From an uncultured Bacilli bacterium (GTDB lineage Bacteria; Bacillota_I; Bacilli_A; RF39; UBA660), in contig CALVKA010000004.1 in the NCBI GenBank assembly GCA_944332475.1, positions 18,091 through 82,090 of the forward strand: a DNA stretch of 64,000 bases, in the 5' to 3' direction. Below are positions 7,474 to 16,440 of this stretch, piece by piece. Every line of letters begins with the position of its first letter. Position 1 is the first letter of the stretch. The notes beneath the pieces are model-generated. The model had not been told where the DNA came from and ran no database searches. It saw only the letters and a list, made by a program, of their open reading frames with translations. A program made the position numbers and the translations under genes.

Positions 7474-9788
7474 TATATCACCCCGTCAAATAGTTTTTCA
7501 AAGTCATCCATTCTTGTAGATTGTAATTTTTCAATATCTATTTTCTTTACTTTGGATGTTTTCTTTATGATTTCTTTTATCTGTTTGGTCATTTCTTTTT
7601 GATCTTTTGAAATAATATAAGCATAATCTTTTCCTATTTGTAATTTGTCATCACTAACATCTATTGTGGTGATTAATGGTTTTTGTAGTGTGATTGCTTC
7701 TAAGTAAATGACTGGGAAGCCTTCATAATCTGAGGTCATAAGAATATAGTCAGCCATTTTCATATATGGATATGGATTCTTTTTTCTTCCTAAGAATTTA
7801 ACTCTAGATGTTACCTTTTCTTTTTTTACCAAATCTTCATATTTTTTTCTATCTGGTCCATCTCCAACTAACCATAGTTCCATTTCTTTGATTTCTTTCG
7901 TTAATAATATGGCTCTTCCTACTTTTTTGGCATCATCGTCTAGTCTTCCAACAAAGACAAATAGTTTTTTATTTGCTGGTTTCTTTTCCTTTATTTTTTC
8001 TTTACTTTTTTCTAAAATATTTTTTGTATCAATGAAATTATTTAATACTAGACATCTGTCTTTTAAATTTGGATAAAGTCTTAGGAATTCTTTTCGATAT
8101 TCATTAGAAACAAATATAATATGACCAAATTTTTCTATTTTACGATTATCAAAGAATTCTTTTTCTTTCTTGTCATCTTTATATAAGTCTTTATAATTAT
8201 TGTGTACATAAAAAGCATTATTAGTCGCTGCTAGTTTCGTTAGTTTACTTCCACTTAAGCTATATGTTGCGTAGCAACAACTGAAGTCATAGGTATGATA
8301 ATTTGTTATTGTAAATAGTAATCTTTTGGTTAGATTTAATAATTTTCTTATTATTACATTGTTATTATTATATACTTTGTATTCTTTTACTGTAATTTCT
8401 TTTTTGACTTTATCTAGAAAAATACCTTCTTTCTTTTCTAGCAAAATTTCTATTTCATATTTTTCTAGGTTAATACGATTTACTAAATTAATTAGGGCTG
8501 TTTCGATTCCTCCTACATTTAGGTTATAGGCAGTAAATAGTAGTTTTTTCTTTTTTGACTTTACTAGCATCAATAGAAGTATTGTTACTAATATACTTAC
8601 GGCTGGTGCTGTTATGATATGTCCTGTAAAGAAGGATAAGAATATACTCAATAAAATACTTACGTATAGCATATATTGTTCAAAATCTAATTTTCTTCTG
8701 TCTTTCATTACTAAGTAGAAGATATATCCATAAATTCCAAAGAATAGAAGAAAACCTATAATTCCATGACTATAGTAAATATCAAAATAGTCCATCTCTA
8801 CTGTTTTTGCTTCTTTCTTTCCATTTAAATAGCCTATTCCAAATAATTTTTGATAAAAACTACTGTCTCTATAGTCATTTTGTCTATCTTCTAAGAATGA
8901 TAATCTAGAACTAAATATAAAATGATCTACCAAATGTTCATCTTCAAATACTTCTGTAATACTATCCAGCTCTAAGTAATTTAGATGTGTTTCAATATTT
9001 TTATAAAAGTTTGTTTTTGGTAATATTAAAATTAGTCCCGTTGTAAAGATAGCTAAAGCTATTAAGCTTATAACGATTCTTTTTATTTTTTTTGCTTTTA
9101 ATTCTTTATAAATAAACCATAGATATGCAAAGAAAATGGTGATTGCTAAAGATAGTAGTGGTGTTTTTGTACCGACTGTTAAAATCACATATAAATATAT
9201 AATAGAAGTTATGATGATTGGTATTGGTTTTTTACTATTAACAAATATTAATAACATGATTGGTGTTAATAGAGAAATAATACCACTGATTTCGTTGGCT
9301 GAATTAAAAAATCCTAGGGTTCCTGCTTTGGTTATTTCATAACTTTCAAATCCTAAATTTAGACAATTTGGTACTAGTATACATACTAAATAAGTGACCA
9401 ACACTACCATTAATGTCATTTTACTAATTTTGATTTCCTCTTTTATACTGTATAAAGCAATTAATAATACTGGGAAATAGAATACTCTACATAGACCTTG
9501 TATTTCTTGAAATAGTCCTACTCCATCTTTGTAGAGAATCATTCCTGCTATATAAAACAGTCCATATATAATTAAAATTCCATAATATAGAAAGTTTTGT
9601 TTTCGTTTATAAACAAATAAAACAGTATATAGAATAAATAATAAGAAAAGCATCCTTACTATAATTCCGATTGTTATATTCATATTCCATAAATGAATTC
9701 CTAACCCTGTTATTAAATCTAATATTGGTTGTAGTAATATAAAAATAATTAACAATATATTAAAGTTCTTCTTTATCCAAGCATTCAT
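7473..9788 (-). CDS. Fusion of O-antigen polymerase/ligase-like membrane domain with GT4 glycosyltransferase
   Basis: 771 residues in two parts. Residues 1-410 form about a dozen membrane helices with the O-antigen ligase/polymerase layout: FFNSANEISG, TVGTKTPLLSL, a large outer loop (about 255-340) and DIYYSHGIIGFLLFFGIYG before the last helices. Residues 411-771 are a complete cytoplasmic GT4 enzyme: LFTAYNLNVGGIETALINL, FVGRLDDDAKK, LWLVGDGPDRKKY and SDYEGFPVIYLEA with the acidic pair typical of GT4. Polymerase and glycosyltransferase are normally separate proteins. No frameshift or stop is present, so this is a real in-frame fusion. It heads the operon (AAGGTG ribosome binding site, promoter at 9832-9859) and is followed with a 1-nt overlap by a GT2 gene. 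Confidence 0.85.
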   Translation of the reverse strand: MNAWIKKNFNILLIIFILLQPILDLITGLGIHLWNMNITIGIIVRMLFLLFILYTVLFVYKRKQNFLYYGILIIYGLFYIAGMILYKDGVGLFQEIQGLCRVFYFPVLLIALYSIKEEIKISKMTLMVVLVTYLVCILVPNCLNLGFESYEITKAGTLGFFNSANEISGIISLLTPIMLLIFVNSKKPIPIIITSIIYLYVILTVGTKTPLLSLAITIFFAYLWFIYKELKAKKIKRIVISLIALAIFTTGLILILPKTNFYKNIETHLNYLELDSITEVFEDEHLVDHFIFSSRLSFLEDRQNDYRDSSFYQKLFGIGYLNGKKEAKTVEMDYFDIYYSHGIIGFLLFFGIYGYIFYLVMKDRRKLDFEQYMLYVSILLSIFLSFFTGHIITAPAVSILVTILLLMLVKSKKKKLLFTAYNLNVGGIETALINLVNRINLEKYEIEILLEKKEGIFLDKVKKEITVKEYKVYNNNNVIIRKLLNLTKRLLFTITNYHTYDFSCCYATYSLSGSKLTKLAATNNAFYVHNNYKDLYKDDKKEKEFFDNRKIEKFGHIIFVSNEYRKEFLRLYPNLKDRCLVLNNFIDTKNILEKSKEKIKEKKPANKKLFVFVGRLDDDAKKVGRAILLTKEIKEMELWLVGDGPDRKKYEDLVKKEKVTSRVKFLGRKKNPYPYMKMADYILMTSDYEGFPVIYLEAITLQKPLITTIDVSDDKLQIGKDYAYIISKDQKEMTKQIKEIIKKTSKVKKIDIEKLQSTRMDDFEKLFDGVI

Positions 9789-9831
9789 ATTTTCACCTTT
9801 CTCTTTTTATTTTAACATACTCTTATTTTTT

Positions 9832-9859
9832 TGTATACTTTACAGTCTAGTTTTTGTAA
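9832..9859 (-). promoter_or_regulatory. Promoter of the polysaccharide operon
   Basis: On the minus strand -35 TTACAA (9859..9854), 16 nt, -10 TATACA (9837..9832), about 45 nt before the start codon at 9788. Moderate match to sigma-A consensus. It lies in the 131-nt gap between divergent genes. Confidence 0.45.
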
Positions 9860-9860
9860 T

Positions 9861-9892
9861 TTGTTTCTATTTCTTTTTTCCTATTATATAAT
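9861..9892 (+). promoter_or_regulatory. Probable promoter of the PASTA protein gene
   Basis: A perfect -10 TATAAT at 9887-9892 lies 27 nt upstream of the ATG. Upstream is only a weak -35 (TTGTTT at 9861-9866 with a long 20-nt spacer, or a poor match at 17 nt). The ribosome binding site is GAGGTGG at about 9908-9914. Confidence 0.4.
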
Positions 9893-9919
9893 AAATATAT
9901 AAGATAATGAGGTGGTTAT

Positions 9920-11914
9920 ATGGATCAGAAGAAGAAATATTCTACTAATCGTTATAGTGAGAATCATTATAATAATGAGCAGCCATTAAAAAAATTAGGT
10001 CGTTCTTCTAAAAACGAAGCTGGTGTCAAAACTCGTAAAGTTAAAAGACATCCCGTTGTCAACTTTTTCTTGTTTTTGACACTTGTTAGTAGTCTTGCTT
10101 ATTTTGGTATTACGTTATGGACTGGAGAAGATAATACTAATTTTTTTGGTACGTTGATTAGTAGTGTTATATTTGTTGTCTTTTCCATTTTATTTATTGC
10201 GATATGTGTTTCCAACCCAAATAGAAAAAAAGGTTCTATTGTATTAGGTAGTTTCTTTTTACTTCTGTTTAATATTTATGGAAGTTTGACAAGTTTAGGA
10301 ATCGTTCAGGTTCCAGCATTGGGTCAAGTTGAAAACTTCACGGGAAAAAGTTTAACAGATGTGGTTTCTTGGGCATCTAGCAATGATATTACATTAAATC
10401 AAGATTATGAGTATAGTGATATGGTTCCAGAATATTCTATTATTTCTCAGGATATTGTTGAAGGAACAAAGATTAAAGATATTGACGAGATTACTGTTGC
10501 TGTTAGTGAGGGACCTAATCCAGATAAAGAGATTATCGTTCCTGATATGACTAGTTGGGATAGTGAACGTGTCATTAACTATGTAGAAGATAATTATCTA
10601 AATAATGTAGAGGTTTCTTTTGAAGAATCGGATCAAGCTGAAGATACAGTAATTGAACAAAGTGAATCTGGTAGTATGAGGCGAAGTGATAAATTGGAAC
10701 TTACTTTCTCTTTAGGAGAAGAAGCAAATAATAGTGACGTTAAAATTCGTGATTTAACAGATATGAGTGAATTTGCTGCTACTTTCTATTTAAAGCAACA
10801 CCGTATTCATTATGAAATTGAAAGAGATTTTTCTAAAAATATTAACCGCGGTCATGTTTCTGAGCAAAGTGTAAAAGCTGGAGAAATGGTAAAGGTAAAT
10901 ACTGATGATGAAAAAGTTATTATTACTATTAGTCGAGGTAGAAGTATTACTATACCTAACCTAAAGAAAATGAGTATGGTTGAGATTACAGAATGGGTTA
11001 TCGAAAACAAATTAAAAGTTGAATTTACAAATCGCTATGATGATTCTGTTAAAGAGAATCGAGTAATTGAAGCTAATTACGATACTGGAGAAAAAGTAGA
11101 ACAAGGTACTACGATTGAGGTTGTTATTTCAAAAGGTAGTTTAGTCATGAGAAATTTTGATAGTTTAGAAGAATTTAGAAAATGGGCCGATAAATATAAT
11201 ATCTCTTATGAAGAAAAACATGAATTTAGTGATGATGTGCCAGAGGGTGAAATCATTTCTTTCTCTTATAAGAAAGGAGATACTATTAAGAATGGTGATA
11301 GTATTGTGGTTACGATTTCTGATGGTAAAGAATGTGAAGTTCCAGATTTAATTGGTATGAGTAGAAAAGAAGCAATTGATGCTTTGGAAGAGGCTGAACT
11401 TAACTATAATTTTGTTACTCAAAATAGTAATAAATCTAAAAATACGGTTATTAAACAATCTATATCCGCCGGTAGTAATGTCAGCAAAGGGACAACTATT
11501 ACTGTTACTTTAAGTAATGGCAAAAGTGTAGAAGCTCGAGAAGAAAATAGTTCTGGAAACAGCTCTTCTACTTCTAATAGTTCCTCTAATTCGAGTAGTT
11601 CTTCTAATTCAAATGGTTCTAGTGGTAATGGAAATTCCAATAACTCTTCTAAGCCTACCCCTGATCCTGAACCAGTATGTAATAGTTGCTCTATCCGTTC
11701 GGGAGAATTAAAAAATGTTATTCTTAATAATACTGGTAGTTTTGATGGAGCTGCAAATGCAGTAAGGAACTTTATTACAGGTAAATGTCCGGGGGTTACC
11801 GTTAATATTTCTGGAGATTCCTCTTCTGGATTTACAGCAGGTAGTTATGTTAGTGGTTTTGAAGGAGGATCTTTTAGTTCCTGTGATACGATTAGTATTA
11901 CTTTAGCAAAATAA
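9920..11914 (+). CDS. Membrane-anchored multi-PASTA protein without kinase domain
   Basis: 664 residues. A basic cytoplasmic N-terminus (1-45) is followed by three membrane helices (about 46-67, 74-98 and 104-128), then six PASTA-like units in tandem (about 137-198, 204-267, 274-340, 343-406, 409-470 and 473-534). The sixth is the clearest: VPDLIGMSRKEAIDAL and the ending SKGTTITVTLSNG. A Ser/Asn/Gly linker (541-580) leads to a terminal domain with four Cys (587, 590, 623, 655) that could form two disulphides or bind metal. PASTA units bind muropeptide/lipid II in PknB/PrkC kinases and PBPs, but here there is neither kinase nor transpeptidase. Likely a cell-wall sensor or scaffold (inference). 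It is a single-gene unit with its own promoter and terminator. Confidence 0.8.
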   Translation: MDQKKKYSTNRYSENHYNNEQPLKKLGRSSKNEAGVKTRKVKRHPVVNFFLFLTLVSSLAYFGITLWTGEDNTNFFGTLISSVIFVVFSILFIAICVSNPNRKKGSIVLGSFFLLLFNIYGSLTSLGIVQVPALGQVENFTGKSLTDVVSWASSNDITLNQDYEYSDMVPEYSIISQDIVEGTKIKDIDEITVAVSEGPNPDKEIIVPDMTSWDSERVINYVEDNYLNNVEVSFEESDQAEDTVIEQSESGSMRRSDKLELTFSLGEEANNSDVKIRDLTDMSEFAATFYLKQHRIHYEIERDFSKNINRGHVSEQSVKAGEMVKVNTDDEKVIITISRGRSITIPNLKKMSMVEITEWVIENKLKVEFTNRYDDSVKENRVIEANYDTGEKVEQGTTIEVVISKGSLVMRNFDSLEEFRKWADKYNISYEEKHEFSDDVPEGEIISFSYKKGDTIKNGDSIVVTISDGKECEVPDLIGMSRKEAIDALEEAELNYNFVTQNSNKSKNTVIKQSISAGSNVSKGTTITVTLSNGKSVEAREENSSGNSSSTSNSSSNSSSSSNSNGSSGNGNSNNSSKPTPDPEPVCNSCSIRSGELKNVILNNTGSFDGAANAVRNFITGKCPGVTVNISGDSSSGFTAGSYVSGFEGGSFSSCDTISITLAK

Positions 11915-11945
11915 AATCGTTACTTAGTAACGATTTTATTTTTTA
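11911..11945. terminator. Bidirectional rho-independent terminator
   Basis: A perfect 12-bp stem (11911-11922 with 11928-11939) with a 5-nt loop, followed by T-run to 11945. It overlaps the PASTA gene stop codon and also ends the minus-strand remnant. Confidence 0.85.
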
Positions 11946-12253
11946 AATTTATATTTTGTAGGATTTGATGACTCAATTAAATTGCAATCTAGTAATAATG
12001 CTATTATTTCTGATGCTCTAGACTTTTTTATTTGTAATATTGTTTCTATATTATCACGATTAAATTCATAGTTATATTGGAATGTTTGAAATATTTTATA
12101 TACTTGATTATATGTGCTTTTTCTTGCATTATTTGGCAATAATTTATGAAGTTTTATAATAAAATAGTCCTCATCATTAACAAAGTTTCCACTATTATCC
12201 GGACTTTTTTTATTGTTAACCGGACTTTTTCCCTTAGAATTATACTTTTCTTC
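11936..12253 (-). pseudogene. Remnant of a winged-helix C-terminal domain (truncated gene)
   Basis: An open frame of about 105 codons begins right after an in-frame TAG (12256..12254) and has no ATG or GTG with a ribosome binding site. The only candidate start in the conserved part is a TTG at 12139. The readable end (FNRDNIETILQIKKSRASEI) looks like the last HTH/winged-helix piece of AlbA_2/Fic-type ATP-binding or DNA-binding proteins, whose large N-terminal parts are missing. The preceding residues contain KSPVNNKKSPDNS, with the same 10-nt AAAAGTCCGG twice. I read this as the 3' stub of a lost accessory gene. A functional 67-residue protein starting at the TTG cannot be excluded. Confidence 0.5.
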
Positions 12254-12270
12254 CTATAAAATATTTGTTA

Positions 12271-12305
12271 AAAAAAGAGTATTACTCAACTATGAGTTCT
12301 ACTCT
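12271..12305 (-). terminator. Terminator of the glucosaminidase gene
   Basis: On the minus strand a two-part stem (outer 12300-12304 with 12277-12281, inner 12293-12297 with 12284-12288) is followed by seven or more U (plus-strand A-run 12271-12276). It overlaps the stop codon. Confidence 0.65.
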
Positions 12306-15300
12306 ATTTTCTTTATCTTTATTGATTTTTATTTGATATGTTTTTTCACCTATTTTTATTTCTTGTGTTTTATAAGTTCCAAATGCATCTGTTATTTCAC
12401 CATAATCTTCAGCATCTGTTGTTTTGGTATAGACTTGTAAGCTATAAGTTCCTTTTTCTAAATCTGTTAAATCGATTGATTTTTCATACCATACATAAGT
12501 TTTATCTTTTTTATCCTGAGCTGTAATTTCATATGGACCTTTTGTACTTCCTAAGTCTATATATGTTTGACTATAGTCATTTTGATTTTCTAGTATTAGA
12601 GTTCTTTTGATATCATTTTGTTTTGCATAGGTACCAGCATAATTATAAGAATAACCTAGTACATATAATTTATTATCTTGGAAAGAAATTGTATCAAAAT
12701 CATTAATCATATTTCTATACGTTGGAGTAGTTGATGTTGTGTATACTTCATCTCTGATATTTAATTCAACAGCTTTTGTTTTGTATTTTTGTAGAACTTT
12801 GAAGTTATATCCATGTGTTGAATCTTCTCCTCTTTTGTCCATATCTGTGTTAAAAATATTATCAAATAGTTGTTCTGTATAATATTCATCTGTAGATGCT
12901 CTCATGTATAATTCATAATCTCCATTTGGAATCTCTTTCATATCAAGGTTTCCTTTGAACCATGAATCATTATAACTATTTCCATTCTCTTCTCCTAATT
13001 CATATGGAGTATCTTCTGTCCATGCATTTACTTTTACAGAATATTCTTGATCAGAATTTTTATCTTTTAATATTAACTCATATTCTTTATTTAAATTGTT
13101 AATATCGTAAATTATTAGATAACCACTAATTGTGAATTGTTTCTTTGAACTATTCCACTTAAATGAATCTAAGTAAAACTCGCCATCTTTTTCTTCCAAT
13201 TTCTTTTCTTCTACTGTTACCGTAATTTCTTTTTCTACTATATTTCCATAAGTATCTTCTACTTTATAGACTACTTTGTAAGTTCCTACTTCTTCTGTAT
13301 TTACTTCATTCGTTGTTACTTCAATTTTCTCTATTTTACCATCTTCTGGATCTTCTGCTGTTACTCCATCTAATGGATCAAATTTTTCATTTAAGTAAAT
13401 TGTTTTATCTTCTACGTTGATAACTGGTTTTTGGTTTTCTACTACTGTTACAGTAATTGTTTTTGTTGTTTCATTTTTATAACTATCTACTACTTTATAA
13501 GTAACTTCATATTTACCAGTTTTATTTTCTTTTACTTCATTTTTTATAACTTCAATCTTTTTAATTTCTCCCTCTTCTTTATCTGTTGCGCTTACATCCT
13601 TAAGAGGATCGAACTCTGTACCTTGTGTAATTGTTTTGTCTTCAGCATTAATTACTGGAGATTCATCTTTTATTACTGTTACAGTAATTGTTTTTGTTGT
13701 TGTTTGATTATAAGAATCTGTTGCTTCATAGGTAATTTCATAAGTACCTGGTTCTTCTAATTTAACAGTTGACTCTTTTACCTTTACCTCAACTTTTCCA
13801 TCTTCTTCATCTGTTGCACTTACATCTTTTAATTCATCTAGTTCACGATATTGAATTACTTCTTTATCTTCTGCGATAATTACTGGTTTTTTGTTTTCTG
13901 TTACTGTAACTGTGATGGTTTTTGTCGTTGTTGTATTATTTTCATCTGTTACTTTATATGTTACTTGATAAGTTCCTACGACATCGATATTTACTGTTTT
14001 TTCTACGACTTCTATTTTCTTTGTTAAGTTTCCATCTTCATTATCAGTTGCGCTTACTCCTTCTTTATAGTCAAATTCTGTTCCTTGTACTATTGTCTTG
14101 TTAGAGGCTACAATGACTGGAGCAGTATTTTCAACTTTGCTATGAAGCTTTTCTACAGATACATTTGGTGCAGAAGCTAATGTCCAACCAAATTCGTTTG
14201 TTGTTCCACTGATATCTACTGGTACTTTATACCATTTGTAACCATTTACTGTTTTTTCTTCTAATATTGGAGCATATGAATTATGATAATGTCCACTGAT
14301 AAGTGTTGCTTTTGTATCTTCTGTTGTTGAATTTACCCAGGTATATTGGTTACCTGTTGCAGTAACGGAGAATTTTCCATAGTCACTATCTACAAAACTA
14401 ATACTATCAGCTGATACCCAGTGTTTTTGATCATACCAATAATCTGAGGTTACTAAATAGGATACTGCTACCCCATTTTTATCATATGCTGCAGTATAGA
14501 CCATTACGTAGCGGTCTTTTAATAAAGTTTGATTTTTCTTTGCTGTTAAAGCAGAGTCATAGTAGAAACTTGTATTTTTTGTACTCTTTGCTACTTTAGG
14601 TTTTAATACTGTATCTTCTACATATAAATCGTATTCATAATCTTTATCCTGATACTCTGTTACGTCATTTGGTGAAATATATCCATTTTTTCCTTCATTT
14701 ATTTTTTTTACATAAGCAGCTGGTACATATACTGTCGCATCCCAGTTGTAATCTCCTGATGTAATTTCATTATAGTTACTATCGATGTTTAAATCACTTA
14801 CTACTTCATACCAAGTGGCATCTCCATTTACTTTTTCTCCTTCTACTTCTCCGACAATTACTAATGCATCTTCCGCTTCAGGATAGGAATAAACTGCTTT
14901 TGAACTATTGCTTGGACTACTCATGGCACTTACTGATTTTGTTACAACTCCTAATTGATAGAAGTTATAATCTTGTAGACCTTTTGCTTTATCAAATGAA
15001 TAGTATTGTGCTGCCATTTTTTCACTCCAATAGGTATCGGATGCATATTTTACGTTCATTCCTGTATATTTATCTCCAAATTGAGGCCCAAAATAACGCC
15101 AATCTCTCGGATGAGCATATCCATAGGTAATCCATTTTGATGCATACCCTAAAATACTACTGGCGTATGATGCGTACCAATTTGCAGATTCCGTTGGTGA
15201 ACTATCTACAGCATTTAAACCAAAGCCATTATTTTTATTGATAGCCAATGAACTACGACCATGAGAGGTTTCATTTCTACTTAAACTCAAAGAAAGAAGT

Positions 15301-16238
15301 GCATTTACTCCATATTTTTCTTGTGCGTAGTAATAAAATACTCCTTTTCCATACAATCTAGAATTAGAACCATTACTAGCATTTCCATAAACGTCTTGAC
15401 TAATTCCCATATTATTTCTTATATATTCATCTATATTTTGACTAGAGTAACTGGTTCTAGTATGATTGGATAAATACATATAATAGTTATAATATTCATC
15501 ATTTTTGTTTACTGCGTTATTATAGTTTCCATTTTTATAATCTTTTAACATAGTTTTTCTATCTTTATAAAAATATTTTCCATCATAACTATAATATGTA
15601 CCGGTTGAAAGCATATCAGGTTTTGGTCCTATAATACTTCCTTTGCTGCCACTATAGGTTTCTTGAATTTTATTAACATAATTGTGTTTTATGTCTTCAC
15701 TTGTTACTGTATAGCTACTGGATGATTTTACCCAGGTAAGTGGAACAATTTCGTAAGTTCCAACTTCTATCCATCCTGTAAAATTTCCTATCTTTACTTT
15801 CGCAACAAATATTCCTTTTTTTTGTGAATAACTTCCTTCTATAAAGGCACCGTCCACCCCTCCATATAGGGAACCTGTATCCATATAGGTGAATGCTGAA
15901 GTAGAATCTGGTGTTGAATAAAAATAAGTTAGCGTTTGGGGATTCACACTTAAATCTACTAAAGCAAGGTTGGCATCTAGAATTTTCGTTTCTCCACCTA
16001 CTTTGTTGAAGATAACTAAATCATCTGCCCCATTATTTCTCATCCAAACTTGTGCCTCTTCTAAACTATTAAAACAGGCAACAGGATCAATTACTCCATC
16101 GCTATGCAAGCCCGCAACTTCATAAGTGCCACATAAAGATTTATTTTTATAATTTTCTGAGGAGAAAGCAAATGTATCTTTTGGTAAACATATGATACAC
16201 ATGATAAATAAACTAAAAAGCAACAGTTTCTTTTTCAT
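12282..16238 (-). CDS. Secreted modular N-acetylglucosaminidase (autolysin) with four Ig-like repeats
   Basis: 1318 residues with a signal peptide (1-25, ending TFAFS). The catalytic part around 260-430 matches LytD/GH73-type glucosaminidases: YGVNALLSLSLSRNETSHG with likely catalytic Glu323, then INKNNGFGLNAVD and WISYGYAHPRDW-like segments. Before it (about 30-200) and after it (about 430-700) are SH3/GW-like modules that probably bind wall polymers. Residues 706-1010 hold four DUF5011/Ig-like units of about 76 residues, each with the xPVI.A..K.I.QGTEFD.L..VSATD.EDG pattern. A further beta-rich region closes the protein. There is no LPXTG or membrane anchor. It should cleave the peptidoglycan glycan chain during growth or separation. 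AAGGAGGAG precedes the ATG. Divergent from the LCP gene. Confidence 0.88.
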   Translation of the reverse strand: MKKKLLLFSLFIMCIICLPKDTFAFSSENYKNKSLCGTYEVAGLHSDGVIDPVACFNSLEEAQVWMRNNGADDLVIFNKVGGETKILDANLALVDLSVNPQTLTYFYSTPDSTSAFTYMDTGSLYGGVDGAFIEGSYSQKKGIFVAKVKIGNFTGWIEVGTYEIVPLTWVKSSSSYTVTSEDIKHNYVNKIQETYSGSKGSIIGPKPDMLSTGTYYSYDGKYFYKDRKTMLKDYKNGNYNNAVNKNDEYYNYYMYLSNHTRTSYSSQNIDEYIRNNMGISQDVYGNASNGSNSRLYGKGVFYYYAQEKYGVNALLSLSLSRNETSHGRSSLAINKNNGFGLNAVDSSPTESANWYASYASSILGYASKWITYGYAHPRDWRYFGPQFGDKYTGMNVKYASDTYWSEKMAAQYYSFDKAKGLQDYNFYQLGVVTKSVSAMSSPSNSSKAVYSYPEAEDALVIVGEVEGEKVNGDATWYEVVSDLNIDSNYNEITSGDYNWDATVYVPAAYVKKINEGKNGYISPNDVTEYQDKDYEYDLYVEDTVLKPKVAKSTKNTSFYYDSALTAKKNQTLLKDRYVMVYTAAYDKNGVAVSYLVTSDYWYDQKHWVSADSISFVDSDYGKFSVTATGNQYTWVNSTTEDTKATLISGHYHNSYAPILEEKTVNGYKWYKVPVDISGTTNEFGWTLASAPNVSVEKLHSKVENTAPVIVASNKTIVQGTEFDYKEGVSATDNEDGNLTKKIEVVEKTVNIDVVGTYQVTYKVTDENNTTTTKTITVTVTENKKPVIIAEDKEVIQYRELDELKDVSATDEEDGKVEVKVKESTVKLEEPGTYEITYEATDSYNQTTTKTITVTVIKDESPVINAEDKTITQGTEFDPLKDVSATDKEEGEIKKIEVIKNEVKENKTGKYEVTYKVVDSYKNETTKTITVTVVENQKPVINVEDKTIYLNEKFDPLDGVTAEDPEDGKIEKIEVTTNEVNTEEVGTYKVVYKVEDTYGNIVEKEITVTVEEKKLEEKDGEFYLDSFKWNSSKKQFTISGYLIIYDINNLNKEYELILKDKNSDQEYSVKVNAWTEDTPYELGEENGNSYNDSWFKGNLDMKEIPNGDYELYMRASTDEYYTEQLFDNIFNTDMDKRGEDSTHGYNFKVLQKYKTKAVELNIRDEVYTTSTTPTYRNMINDFDTISFQDNKLYVLGYSYNYAGTYAKQNDIKRTLILENQNDYSQTYIDLGSTKGPYEITAQDKKDKTYVWYEKSIDLTDLEKGTYSLQVYTKTTDAEDYGEITDAFGTYKTQEIKIGEKTYQIKINKDKENRVELIVE
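13209..14123 (-). repeat. Four tandem DUF5011/Ig-like coding repeats
   Basis: Residues 706-1010 of the glucosaminidase form four units of about 228 nt. Nucleotide identity is still visible: a stretch beginning ctgttacagtaattgttttt occurs near 13446 and again near 13676. This indicates recent unit duplication and a region prone to copy-number change. Confidence 0.75.
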
Positions 16239-16268
16239 ATATTCTCCTCCTTATAGTCTCTCAACTAT

Positions 16269-16338
16269 ATTATACAATATCTAATTTTTTCCTTCTTTGA
16301 AATTTCTTTCTTTTCGACAATTTTTACACTATTTTACA
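16269..16338 (-). promoter_or_regulatory. Glucosaminidase promoter with WalR-like direct repeat
   Basis: -10 TATAAT lies at 16274..16269, 31 nt before the ATG, with no recognisable -35. Upstream on the same strand are two TGTAAA copies (16338..16333 and 16328..16323) separated by 4 nt. WalR boxes are TGTWAH-N5-TGTWAH, so the spacing is one base short. A poor -35 plus an upstream repeat fits an activator-dependent autolysin promoter (inference). Confidence 0.4.
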
Positions 16339-16374
16339 ATCTTAATTTTTTCCTAACGAATTCTTTCGTATGGG

Positions 16375-16403
16375 TTGATAAAATGGACATTTTTAGATAT
16401 AAT
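16375..16403 (+). promoter_or_regulatory. Promoter of the LCP gene
   Basis: -35 TTGATA (16375-16380), 17 nt, -10 TATAAT (16398-16403), 38 nt before the ATG at 16441. A near-perfect sigma-A promoter. The inverted repeat ACGAA-TTCT-TTCGT (16356-16369) sits just upstream and could be an operator. The TTG of the -35 has no ribosome binding site and is not a start codon. Confidence 0.85.
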
Positions 16404-16440
16404 AATAAAAGCTAAACATAAGATTTGTACGGAGGTAGTT

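Noticed and set aside
13431..14104. Plus-strand frames of 109 and 60 codons
   Set aside because: Antisense products of the DUF5011 repeats; Phe/Leu/Cys-rich shadow sequence.
13209..14123. Possible CRISPR or satellite array
   Set aside because: The periodic units of about 228 nt are in frame and encode Ig-like domains. No short direct repeats with spacers are present anywhere in the window.
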